A stretch of 23,059 bases of DNA from Nemertoderma westbladi (taxonomy: Eukaryota > Xenacoelomorpha > Nemertodermatida > Nemertodermatidae). The stretch covers positions 1-23,059 of the forward strand of contig JAUCBJ010003078.1 in the NCBI GenBank assembly GCA_032718475.1, written 5' to 3'. Both the position numbers and the translations under genes were made by a program. Each line of letters opens with the position of its first letter. Positions within the stretch are counted from its first letter, which is position 1. Under the pieces are notes generated by a model, which ran no database searches, was not told where the DNA came from, and saw only the letters and a list, made by a program, of their open reading frames with translations. Below, piece after piece: positions 1 through 9,009 of this stretch.

Positions 1-336
1 AATTACAAAATTTGAAACTTAATACCGAAACACGAACTATTATTTTTCCAAGTGTTAATTTTAAATTATTAATGAAAAAATGTGGACATCATACAATCAA
101 TAATAAAGCAATATTTATTAGCTATACCCCCGAATTATTTTGCGCGATTAGAATATATATAGGACGTGCATATTTCAGTGTATTTCATAGTAATAAAATC
201 GTTTCCATGTGTCCTGCCGGTGAATTCCCCGGATCATTATCTATTTTACAAACTTTATTATTAAATTAGTTATTTACTGTGGTATACATGAATGTTTACT
301 ATATTATTTATTTTGTGTTGGTTTTTATTTTTCCGT

Positions 337-2060
337 GAGTAGGGTTTGAATCCGTGACCATCCGTGTTACATACTTTTTATAATTGCATTAGTAGGACTC
401 GAACCCTGGTTTAACTTATTTTGTGTTGGTTTTATAATGGTCGCGAGTAGGGCTTGAACCCGTGACCAGCTGTTTTTCCTATTTTGTGTCTACTTTTTAT
501 AATTCCCATAAAACGGGATATGAATAGGGATCGAACCTGTGAGCATATGTTTTCCTAATTTATGTTTAGTTTAGGTACTCTAGTTATTCTATGTTTACTT
601 TTTATATTTTCATGACTAGGATTCGAACCCTGGTTTAACTTATTTTGTGTTGGTTTTATAATGGTCGCGAGTAGGGATTGAACCTATGACCTCCTGTTTA
701 TTTTCCATTGACTGTTTTATATTTAATATGTCACGCTCATCTCTCTTTTTCTTTTCATCTTCACTAAAAATATCTTCGGATTTTTTAAATTTTTTGGTAA
801 CGGAGCCATTAGGTTTTCCTTTCTATGTGTTTCCATATGACGAGATAAATTGTCTTGTCTCATTTCTTTATTACAAACCAAACAACTTTCATGTCTATGC
901 ATTATATAGCAATGTCAATTGATAATATTGAATTTTCACATTATATTTATGTTAAATTATAAATTTATGCTACAATTATTATTTATATTATAAAAAACAG
1001 AAATATTCGAGTTATATTGCATTATATATTTTGCATTGAAGTGGAATACTTTAGATGTTGGGGGAATCTGGTTTGCGAGGGATATTTGAATGGTGAGTAT
1101 AACTATCCTTGAGAGCTAGTGCAACGCTATCTCACTATGGATGGGCTTTACCACTGTACTCGCATCTGCTCTCTCATTGGTTGCTCGATGCCTCCGATTA
1201 AGGGTCTAAGGCCTTCAAGCTGGTCATTTGCATAGTTCTCTAATTGGAGGGATGTGAGTTTAGACCCTAGAAGAGCATTATTCTTTTTCCTAGCTCTTGG
1301 TTAACTCTAGCATACACTCTAGCTTTGACTCTCCCGGCTATAGTCATAGTATGCAACCTTGGGAGTTAATGTGAGTACATATTTCAGTGTATTTCATAGT
1401 AATAAAATCGTTTCCATGTGTCCTGCCGGTGAATTCCCCGGATCATTATCTATTTTACAAACTTTATTATTAAATTAGTATATTTACTATGGTATACATG
1501 AAAGTTTACTATATTATTTATTTTGTGTTGGTTTTTATTTTTCCGTGAGTAGGGTTTGAATCCGTGACCATCCGTGTTACATACTTTTTATAATTGCATT
1601 AGTAGGACTCGAACCCTGGTTTAACTTATTTTGTGTTGGTTTTATAATGGTCGCGAGTAGGGCTTGAACCCGTGACCAGCTGTTTTTCCTATTTTGTGTC
1701 TACTTTTTATAATTCCCATAAAACGGGATATGAATAGGGATCGAACCTGTGAGCATTGTTTTCCTAATTTATGTTTAGTTTAGGTACTCTAGTTATTCTA
1801 TGTTTACTTTTTATATTTTCATGACTAGGATTCGAACCCTGGTTTAACTTATTTTGTGTTGGTTTTATATTGGTCGCGAGTAGGGATTGAACCTATGACC
1901 TCCTGTTTATTTTCCATAAAACGGGATATGAATAGGGATCGAACCTGTGACCATCTGTTTTTCCTATTTTGTGTTTAGTTTAGTTACTCTAGTTATTCTA
2001 TGTTTAACTTATTTTGTGTTGGTTTTATATTGGTCGCGAGTAGGGATTGAACCCGTGACC
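337..2060 (-). repeat. Array of at least 14 tRNA T-arm (B-box)-like motifs
   Basis: Read on the minus strand, short segments match the pol III B-box consensus GGTTCRANNCC. In copy A they lie near 337-360, 394-409, 445-467, 526-538, 618-633 and 671-691. In copy B they lie near 1547-1570, 1604-1619, 1655-1677, 1736-1748, 1827-1842, 1880-1900, 1933-1950 and 2041-2060. The best (394-409, 526-538, 618-633) read GGTTCGAGTCC, GGTTCGATCCC and GGTTCGAATCC. They alternate with AT-rich spacers sharing TTTTGTGTTGGTTTTA-like words. I found no A box, D arm or anticodon arm, so these are not tRNA genes. The simplest reading is tandem multiplication of a tRNA-derived SINE tail or a relic tRNA 3' half. Confidence 0.75.
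723..902 (-). pseudogene. Small C2H2 zinc-finger reading frame (59 codons), probably a gene fragment
   Basis: On the minus strand an ATG at 902-900 opens a 59-codon frame ending at TAA 725-723. Residues about 7-20 contain C-x2-C, then eleven residues, then H-x3-H (CLVC ... RHMETH). This is a C2H2 finger one residue shorter in the spacer than the classic C-x2-C-x12-H-x3-H form. A strongly basic tail (KMKRKRE) follows. The frame is closed by TGA five codons before the ATG, so at most one finger survives. It lies in the part of copy A that copy B lacks. Such a finger would be expected to bind nucleic acid. Single fingers of this type occur in transposon and virus-like proteins as well as host factors, and I cannot tell which. 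The plus-strand frame across 686-922 is low-complexity and I treat it as its shadow. Confidence 0.4.
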
Positions 2061-2555
2061 ATCTGTTTATCCTATTTTGTGTTTAGTTTAGTTACTCTAT
2101 GTTAAAGTGAATTTTCACATCATATTTATGTTAAATTATAAATTTATGCTACAATTATTATTTATATTATAAAAATAGAAATATTCGAGTTATATTGCAT
2201 TATATATTTTGCATTGAAGTGGAATACTTTAGATGTTGGGGGAATCTGGTTTGCGAGGGATATTTGAATGGTGAGTATAACTATCCTTGAGAGCTAGTGC
2301 AACGTTATCTCACTATGGATGGGCTTTACCATTGTACTCGCATCTGCTCTCTCATTGGCTGCTCGATGCCTCCGATTAAGGGTCTAAGACCTTCAAGTTG
2401 GTCATTTGCTTAGTTCTGTAATTGGAGGGATGTGAGTTTGGACCCTAGAAGTGCATTATTCTTTTTCCTAGCTCTTGGTTAACTCTAGCATACACTCTAG
2501 CTTTGACTCTCCCGGCTATAGTGATAGTATACAACCTTGGGAGTTAATGTGAGTA

Positions 2556-2825
2556 AAGGTCAAGATATTAGACTTCAGGCTCCCTCTACTGGTTCATTAT
2601 TCTTAACTTTATAAAATAACTCAACCCGTATTTAAAGTTTTAAAAATTATGACTTAGTCGACTAATTTTCCAAAGTATATTATAAAAACATATAATTTCC
2701 TGAATAAATAGACCTAATAGTAATAAATAATGTGGGGGGGTAAATACATTTATAATACTAATACAATTATTAAGGATAAATAGTCCTAATACTAATATAA
2801 TTAAGTAATAGTAGGCAAAATTTTT
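2556..2825. other. AT-rich spacer without a gene
   Basis: No supported coding sequence. Two similar ~28-bp segments (TAAATAGACCTAATAGTAAT and GGATAAATAGTCCTAATACT) lie about 65 bp apart around 2703 and 2774. A run of seven G sits near 2733. The only reading frame is a minus-strand low-complexity one. Confidence 0.6.
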
Positions 2826-3049
2826 ATGCGCAACCATCAGACATTATTTGGAAATAAAAGATCACACAGCAGGAGGCTAACTTGCTGGGATCGACAAAGG
2901 CTTTGTGTGCCGTGTGCCGCTATGTCTTATATCGGGTGGATGAGAGAGCCCCCCAGGCGTAACATTGCGGACATGGGCTATATTGCTAGAGAGAGAACTA
3001 CATACAAGACCACATGGAGGTTCATGGAGTGCATAGGAGTGGATGGGCT

Positions 3050-4370
3050 ACGTTATGGTTAACTAATTTCCTTACAAATAGGCAGCAACGAGTAAAATTA
3101 GGAAATAGCTATTCATCCTACATGGCAGTTAAATCTGGTGTACCACAAGGTTCGTGTATCGGGCCACTTATGTTTATTTTATACATAAATGATTTACCTG
3201 ATATATTTTCTTCTTATACTAATACCCGTTTGTATGCTGATGACACTAAACTTTTTTCCAGTTTCGATTCACCTGGTGATCGATATAGATTACAGGCAGA
3301 TTTAGACGCCTTTTCTGATTGGTCAGATGTATGGCAACTTAATGTGGCCAAGCATAAATGTAAAGTTCTTACTGTAGGAAGTTCTAATGTACCAGATGCA
3401 ATGTATTCAATTAATAACTATGCACTTGAAAATGTGTCATCTTTCCGTGATTTAGGAGTAGAAGTTGATAGTAAGTTATATTTTGCAAATCACATTGATT
3501 TAATAACTAAAAAGTGCTATAAAGTAATTAATTGTTTATTTAGGTGTTTTTCTACTAACGACTGTGAAGCTATTTTATTTGCCTATAAAGTGTATGCAAG
3601 GCCGATTTTAGAATATGGTAGTGCAATATGGAACCCTTTTTGTAATTCAAAACCTTTTCTTGGCCTAACAGACAAGCTTGAGTCGGTCCAAAGATATTTT
3701 ACCCGTAGGTTATTCCACCGGTGCTATTTAGATACTGATGCTTGTTACCTAAGAAGGCTAAAAATTTTGAAATTACAATCACTAGAACTTAGACGAGTTC
3801 ATATTGACCTAATTACTGTTTTTAAAATACTCAACGGTTTTATTTCATTAGAATCTAATAATTTATTTGTAAATGTAAACTCATCTTCAATAAGACTGAG
3901 GGGGCACCCTTACAAATTGCAGCAAGGACATTGCAGAACTGTTGCGGTGCAGAACTCATTTACAAATCGTGTTGTGCCTGTTTGGAACAATCTACCTTAC
4001 GTTGCAGTGACTGCCCCCTCAGTTGAATTGTTCAAACGCCATATTTATGTGTGCGATTTTAATAATTGGATTAAATTTGACCGCAATTTGTAACTATGCC
4101 AATTTCTAATTATTTTCTATTTTTCATATCATTAGTTCTATCTGAGTTCAACTCTTTTTAGCGACCTACACTTTTATTTTAACATGTAATAATATTTTAG
4201 CGTATTTTAATTTCGTTTTTAATCTTATTTTAATATGGTGCCATAGTATAAGTCGTTTTGTTTTATTCTCTGTTCAACTTTCTCCTGTTTTATTTTATTA
4301 TGTGCAGTTTTATTTGTACGCTTCTATGACAGCGGTGTCTCCACCCAAATAATATAATAATAATAACGAG
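3050..4370 (+). mobile_element. 5'-truncated non-LTR retrotransposon (CR1/Jockey-type LINE), copy 1
   Basis: The element begins abruptly inside its RT domain near 3050 and keeps the rest of the RT, the C-terminal region and about 280 bp of 3' UTR. It ends in a short (TAA)n tract at about 4349-4366. A short microsatellite tail instead of long poly(A), and no RNase H after the RT, fit the CR1/L2/Rex-like branch of the Jockey group. This is family knowledge applied to the motifs, not a search result. 5' truncation is the usual outcome of incomplete target-primed reverse transcription. I could not define a target-site duplication because the 5' junction is blurred. The element abuts the first of two duplicated coding remnants at 4367. 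Confidence 0.8.
3056..4093 (+). pseudogene. LINE reverse transcriptase, C-terminal part (RT fingers/palm end to C-terminus)
   Basis: The uninterrupted frame encodes the end of a LINE ORF2. It starts at WLTNFLTNRQQRV, equivalent to WLKAFLTDRTQRV in the second LINE of this window. The RT block SGVPQG follows, then LYINDLPD and the catalytic YADD. Next come WQLNVAKHKCKVL, FRDLGVEVD and the C-terminal motifs RLRGHPYKL and FTNRVVPVWNNLP. The stop is TAA at 4091-4093. About 345 codons are open with no frameshift, so the copy is fairly young. It lacks the endonuclease and the N-terminal RT blocks, including the first catalytic aspartate, so it cannot act by itself. An ATG at 3014 in the same frame lies in sequence unlike RT and is probably not a real start. 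The protein differs clearly from the 19.7-kb copy: same clade, different family. Confidence 0.88.
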
Positions 4371-4472
4371 AGAATTTATTAACCGATAGAACGGAATGGT
4401 ATCGGAAAAATATTACGCGACGGATTCGCGGAAAGTTTGTTGTCGAGGATGAGCGATAACGCGGCGAAATGA
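4367..4472 (+). pseudogene. C-terminal remnant of an unrecognised gene, copy 1 (nonsense codon)
   Basis: This segment matches 4780-4885, 413 bp downstream. Read in the frame of copy 2 it gives a C-terminus with the motifs ERIY, PIERNGIG, ILRDGFAESLLS and MSDNAAK, then TGA at 4470-4472. Position 4380-4382 is TAA where copy 2 has TTA (Leu), so this copy is disabled. Some differences from copy 2 are conservative (Lys/Arg, Phe/Tyr, Ala/Val), as expected if both derive from a translated protein. The LINE tail at 4349-4366 lies directly against its 5' edge, so the rest of this copy was lost or displaced. I do not recognise the family. Confidence 0.45.
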
Positions 4473-4723
4473 CACTATAAAAATAAGTTGATTATTAGTA
4501 AAAAGATAAAAAATACTGTAAGCAGATAGACAGATGTAGGCCTATTGATAGAATGCCTCGATCACGGTTTAGGGTATCGGTGGCACCGCAGTCTGATAGT
4601 AATTAATAATGAGCCTACTGCAATACTGTTGTACCGGTAGACATTAAATGTAAATTGTTTGCTAGCGGCATCGAAAGTATAGCTAGATGGTGGAAGGCAG
4701 ATTTTACTTACGGTGGCAGTTAA

Positions 4724-4885
4724 TATTCACGGAAAGAAGAAGTTTGGATGTTCGTGAAGAAGTTGGTTGACGTGGACGACGAGAGAGTTTATTTACCGAT
4801 AGAACGGAATGGTATCGGAAGAATATTACGCGACGGCTACGCGGAAAGTTTGTTGTCGACGATGAGCGATAACGTGGCGAAATGA
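4724..4885 (+). pseudogene. C-terminal remnant of an unrecognised gene, copy 2 (53 codons)
   Basis: A 53-codon frame opens after TAA 4721-4723 and closes at TGA 4883-4885. It reads through motifs KEEVWMFVKKLVDVDDERVY, PIERNGIG and ILRDGYAESLLS, ending MSDNVAK. The composition is protein-like, with alternating charged and hydrophobic residues and no low complexity. Codon third positions mix C/G with A/T, unlike the AT-rich spacers. There is no ATG at the front, so it is probably the end of a longer decayed protein. The last 35 codons are shared with copy 1 at 4367-4472. The 300 bp between the copies shows no further coding sign apart from a stray AGGCCTA word. Function unknown. Confidence 0.45.
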
Positions 4886-5084
4886 TAATAATACAACTAT
4901 ATAAGTGGGTTGTTGACTAATGATAACAAATAAATAATCTTAATAAATAATATTAAATTCGAAAACAAAATAATGGTAAATGATGTTAATCGTAACTTGC
5001 AATTGAAGTAATGACCTAATATATTGGTGGGGATGTATTAAATAGCAATTCGGTTATTAAGGGAGGCCCTTGTCTCTTAAATGA
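4886..5084. other. AT-rich spacer
   Basis: No gene seen. A CCAATCAG motif and a loose inverted repeat (CCAATCAG near 5086 against CTGATTGG near 5119) span the start of the next reading frame. Confidence 0.5.
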
Positions 5085-5492
5085 GCCAATCAGGGCGCAG
5101 CAGTAGAAATGATCCCTGCTGATTGGATGTTCATGCATAAGACGTGCAATGAGACCGACCATTCGTTTCATACCTGTACCGTCTTCATTTCTCAGTATGG
5201 ATATTGCGGGGTGAAGGGACACCGTAGTTCGAAGTGCCAGGTACGTGACGATTCCTTCCAGAACCACAGTGCCAACCTACTCCGGGAGATGTTAGATAAG
5301 TGGGAAAGTGCAGCAGATTACCATATTCAAGCCCAGATGAGGTGGTTGCCGTTCAAGGTAGGCTATGGATTCTGGGCGGTGGATCCTTCGCATGTAGTGT
5401 ATGAACCATATCTACAGTCGCTACCTCAATATAATGAATTGATGTTAACTGCCCAGGACCTTCTGCGGAATTATTATAATCGTTTTCTTTAA
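5085..5492 (+). pseudogene. Unrecognised 135-codon frame with a damaged CCHC-type zinc knuckle
   Basis: The frame opens after TGA 5082-5084, has its first ATG at 5109 and ends at TAA 5490-5492 after NYYNRFL. From the ATG it encodes 127 residues. Around residues 34-45 it reads YCGVKGHRSSKC, the C-x4-H-x4-C half of a zinc knuckle. The first cysteine, expected three residues before YC, is a tyrosine (TAT, one base from TGT). A cluster of Cys/His lies just before (KTCN, HSFHTC). The C-terminal half has many aromatic residues (GYGFWAVDPSHVVYEPYL). Composition and codon use look like coding sequence. Zinc knuckles usually bind single-stranded nucleic acid, but with a lost ligand and no recognised family the function is open. 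An 83-codon minus-strand frame overlaps and is less protein-like. Confidence 0.5.
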
Positions 5493-5766
5493 TTTTGTTT
5501 AGTAGAATAATATTTTAACGATTATTCAGTAGATTAGTGCAATATATTAGTGTCTTATTACTTAATTAATTATAATATATTTCGTTAACGGCAAGAAATA
5601 ATTTCGTTTTCTCTTTCCTTACTGTCCGTATCCCACTATAAATACGTGACTACAGTAAGATGAAATGTCAGTACTTATTAAAGTACAATATACCGCCCCT
5701 ACTATACTTAAGTATTATTGGTAAGTAGAGTATTAGGAATGCAAAGTTCAGATCCTCGTGTCTCGG

Positions 5767-5991
5767 CTAAACCAAGCTCTGGGTAGACCTTGGAAACGAC
5801 TTGCCTCTTCTCACTGACATTGCTTCTTGCAATATTGCTCTCATACCATATCTTAAATAATACATATAGTAGAAAGATGTCCATTCAACAGTAGCGTTGA
5901 AGCGCAAAATAAATCTGTTAAACCCTTTGACCATCTGAAATTCTAGTCGATTAAGATATCGCGGCACCCACCGATATACTTGAAAGGCAAA
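5767..5991 (-). pseudogene. Weak minus-strand coding remnant (~70 codons), unrecognised
   Basis: On the minus strand a frame runs from just after a TAG at about 5992-5994 to the stop near 5767. It includes FAFQVYRWVPRYLNRLEF, the aromatic patch WTSFYYMYYLRYG and a basic end (SVRRGKSFPRS). It has no ATG at the front. The N-terminal third is repeated at 6153-6284, where the same frame is interrupted by stops. This could be a decayed gene end on the opposite strand to its neighbours, or chance. I do not recognise it. Confidence 0.22.
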
Positions 5992-6284
5992 ATTCTAGAA
6001 TCAGTGGTTAACGTCCCCAGACATGTTCTGGAATAAATCGGTGCCCATCCTAAATATTAAATAGTAAATATTTGATAAATATTTACAACATTTGTTATAA
6101 CAAATGTTAAAATAGAGGAAATGTTAACAAATTAAATCTAAAAATTATAAACAAATCTGTTAAACCTTTAGATCCTCTAAAATTCTAGTCGATTAAGATA
6201 TCGTAGTGATACTCGTCTGATACTCTTAAAAGACAAAATTCTGGAATTAAGGATCCCAGTCCCCAGACATGTTCTGGAATAAAA
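5911..6284. repeat. Diverged direct duplication, offset ~242-246 bp
   Basis: About 130 bp at 5911-6040 recurs at 6153-6284. Shared blocks include AAATCTGTTAAACC, ATTCTAGTCGATTAAGATATC, CAAAATTCT and CCCCAGACATGTTCTGGAAT. Spacing differs slightly between blocks, so small indels have accumulated. The copies are clearly older than the 171-2555 duplication. Confidence 0.75.
6087..6108. repeat. Perfect 22-bp palindrome
   Basis: The 11-base half AACATTTGTTA is followed immediately by its exact reverse complement. It lies in an AT-rich tract between the two copies of the local duplication. It could form a cruciform or bind a dimeric protein; no function is shown. Confidence 0.8.
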
Positions 6285-7108
6285 CTTTGTCTATTTTAAA
6301 CAGCAAATAATAAAATTCACGGGAATAAATTTTTAAATTCATATCCTCTCATGAATTTAGTAAATTGTCATTTTATACAATTTATAAACATTCCCAAAAT
6401 TCCGTTAATTAATAGATCATGGGAGCGGAGATTCACCCTATTAAGTATATCAGTGTGAGAGAATCTCCAGTGTACAGTCAATAGCCGATAAAATTCATAA
6501 AATCATGTATAAGGAGAATATTGACAATTAAAGAATCACTATTAAATAGCATCCCAGATCTGTATGCATGAGAAATACCCCAATTCTACCGCTAGCTTTG
6601 CATAATGTCACCATAGTAACAACCACGCTAGAATTAGAAGTGAGTTAAAAGAACAATAGAAAGCTTGCCCCATTGAATAGCATGCGGAATAAATAGCACC
6701 TTGCTAGTATCTAGGGATACATAATAATAACGTGGCATTCTGGAAGGCATTTGACTAACGGACAAATGGCCCTAATTTGTACAAATTGTGGCAGGAATGT
6801 GGAATTTGTGTATTTATAGGTGAATGTTACTACTAAAGTGTGTTTACAGTAGTGAGTCACAGTTGTGAAAGTTACTCTGCATCTGTAGCAAGTACCTCCA
6901 GTATATCCAAGCCACTGGGACGTACAGTGGATTGACTCGCGCTGGTTATTGTTGTCGTTGTGTAGCTACTACATTGGCGAGAGGCACAGCGACGACAGTA
7001 CATCAGCGTTGAGGATCTCACGCTGTCCGGGGGCATAGAGGGGGAGGTAGCGACGACCCCTAGCCTTATTATTATTAACTATAATATCGATAAACTCATA
7101 TAGCAGTT

Positions 7109-9009
7109 ATGACTGAGTTGATAGAAGATGATCTTGGTATCAGGGAGCGATATACCCTACCACTGCAAGCGTTTGTTGATAGTTTGATAAGCGGCGATGC
7201 TAGTCAACACACGACGGAAGACGATGGCCGTTATATCGTACCGCCAATGTCAAAGGAACAGCTCAAGCGTGAATTGGACTATCGGAAATTCACCGCTCGC
7301 TATACGCATCGTATGGTACGTATATGGACTTCTTAACTACTGCTCATCCTATCGATTTACACGATACGGACGATGTAGACACCGAAAGGGAAATGATTCT
7401 ATTTAAATATCATGCCCAGCGGAGTCGGAATGATAAACTGAGAATTGAACATGAAAATTCTATTCGAAACCGACTCGAAAGAGAAGATGTTGAAGAACCG
7501 GATAAACGTAGTGACTTCAACAAATATTTAGAATTCTTGAGAGAAACTTATCTCAATGTGGCTAGTCAACAAAATCTAGAAACTCGATATCCTCAAGGTA
7601 TACATCATAACCCTATGGTAGAACTCAAACGACTCTATTTTACTATGATGTATCCTACCGCCGATCGTCCGCTACCTGTTGTACCGGATAGCTTCGAACA
7701 GATGGAGGAATATTGTAAAACTGGAGAAAGATCACCAGCATTTCCCTTACAAGACATGCGTCTTTGGTATTACTGCGATGAATGCCCTAGACCCAATCAA
7801 CAAACGGAAAGACATAAAAATCCGCGGAGATGTTGCGCTAAACACAATTTTACTCGCTATACTTACGGGAGTTTTGAGCGAAACTTATTCGACGTATTAC
7901 CTACGCTCGCTCGACTCAAACGATCCTTAAATAAACCTATGATCAGAGTTCCGGAATACTCGGTCAGACCTCCTCATTCCCTGGTGCGACCTCAGACTCT
8001 TGATCCTAATAGTATGATGGATCCTCCTGAATATTACTCATTGTTCAAAGATCTAGTGTTACCCGAACAATTAGTCGGTGGCACTCCGGTTGTGGGCTCT
8101 CTAGATAGTCATCCATCCTACCTAGCCGGATTGGGACGCGGACATCTAATATCTCCGTTCAACCCATATAATCGTCCCAGTTTAACTCCGATATAACCTG
8201 TCACTGAGGTGGAGGAAAGCGTTGTACGAAATGCTCTAGACGCTATTCGGCAAAAGATCGGAAAAGGAACCTACGATTGTTTAGACAAATGTAAATTGCA
8301 ACAACAAGTCCAAGCGGTAAAAGAATTGGCTTTACCTCAGTTCGATCGGGAAATCCAGAATCTTGAGGAAAATATAGAACTTGGACGAACATACTCTCTA
8401 TAAGAGTTCTTGGACGAACGCTTCCAACAACAAGCGGAGGAAAATCAGCTCGAGGAGAAGCACATCGAAAGGGATGAGAGAGAGGAAGCAGCTTTAGCCC
8501 AACCGGAAGCTCAAATCCTTATGACTGATCTCTATTCAAAAACCATCATTCATCCTTCGATGGTTCCCCATTTCGGAGATAAACTCTTCGCCATGGTACA
8601 ACCCCAACTGGTTGATATCAATTTAAGATCTAAAGATCTTATCGCTGACGCTCCTATGTTACAACGTCCACCAATCGAGGCTGCTTGTGTCGACGGTATA
8701 CTATTGAACCTCCGGACAACCGACTGGATCTTGTTCGTTGTATGGTACACGAGGTTAACCTATGCTCTAGACCTTTACCGAACTCATTTTACGGGATCAA
8801 AGATCACCCCTATTATGTCCACTTAACTCAATATTATATGGTGAAATCGGAAGATCCTACACATAGTTTAAAGTTTCTACCATTGATGGATCCCCTCGAT
8901 CTTGTTGAACTCGAACAACTACAAAAACATTTAGATCAATTGGTCAAGGTAAACTCATTCAGAAAACCTTACAATGTTTCAAGAATAGAAAAGGACGTAA
9001 TACCTCCCT
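7109..9009 (+). pseudogene. Large unrecognised gene, 5' part: intronless, broken by two stops and two frameshifts
   Basis: The start is ATG 7109, the first after TAA 7091-7093. The frame runs 75 codons (MTELIEDD ...), then shifts near 7310-7330 into a 290-codon frame (7324-8196). TAA at 8194-8196 and 8401-8403 interrupt it, but protein-like sequence continues in the same frame (EVEESVVRNALDAIRQ; then a Gln/Glu-rich, probably coiled-coil stretch, FQQQAEENQLEE). A third frame takes over near 8686-8700 (EPPDNRLDLVRCMVHEVN) and runs to the insertion at 9010. In the second frame Cys151, Cys154, Cys170, Cys171 and His174 (CDEC ... CCAKH) could form a zinc site. The sequence is rich in Arg, Asp and Pro (PFNPYNRPS). 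I recognise no family. The protein continues at 13991-14481. It may be a decayed virus-like or mobile-element protein, or a decayed host gene. Confidence 0.7.

Larger units (their letters stand above)
171..2555. repeat. Tandem duplication, ~1.2-kb unit, two copies
   Basis: Copy A runs from about 171 to 1377 and copy B from 1380 to 2555. Starts such as TATTTCAGTG at 171 and 1380 are 1,209 bp apart. The second half, from GAATTTTCAC at 930 and 2109, is 1,179 bp apart, so there is internal length change. The match is nearly base-perfect over long stretches, including the last 350 bp of each unit, so the duplication looks recent. Copy A has a private ~200-bp piece (about 700-925) that copy B lacks. 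Copy B instead has two extra T-arm-like subrepeats (about 1915-2100). I see no convincing protein-coding frame shared by both copies. The last part of each unit contains a CCAAT motif and, in copy A, an octamer-like ATTTGCAT near 1225, whose meaning is unknown. Confidence 0.9.
5493..7108. other. 1.6-kb region without a convincing gene, upstream of the broken gene at 7109
   Basis: This stretch is mostly AT-rich and closed in all frames except the weak minus-strand frame at 5767-5967. It holds a TATA-like CTATAAATA at about 5636-5644, a diverged internal duplication, a palindrome at 6087-6108, and a second TATA-like word (GTATTTATAGG) near 6808. From about 6890 to 7060 it becomes more GC-rich. 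These could be promoter remnants for the gene starting at 7109, but nothing shows that they function. Confidence 0.45.

Noticed and set aside
12-269. 85-codon plus-strand frame, partly repeated at 1380
   Set aside because: Low-complexity composition. The repeated part belongs to the tandem DNA duplication, and the frame is not extended or conserved as protein. The minus strand is no better (three stops).
686-922. 78-codon plus-strand frame
   Set aside because: Phe/Ser-rich shadow of the minus-strand C2H2 frame at 723-902.
337-2060. tRNA genes
   Set aside because: Only T-arm-like parts are present; no A box, anticodon arm or acceptor pairing.
2826-3062. 78-codon frame before LINE copy 1; another frame reads a RING-like pattern (CAVC ... 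HCGHGLYC)
   Set aside because: The RING-like frame has two stops in 40 codons and the pattern is incomplete; the 78-codon frame has no recognisable motif.
5016-5267. 83-codon minus-strand frame
   Set aside because: Overlaps the stronger plus-strand zinc-knuckle frame and shows no motif of its own.
6015-6280. AGACATGTTC words resembling p53 half-sites, twice, 246 bp apart
   Set aside because: A functional site needs two half-sites close together. The words lie inside a duplicated segment, so two copies are expected.
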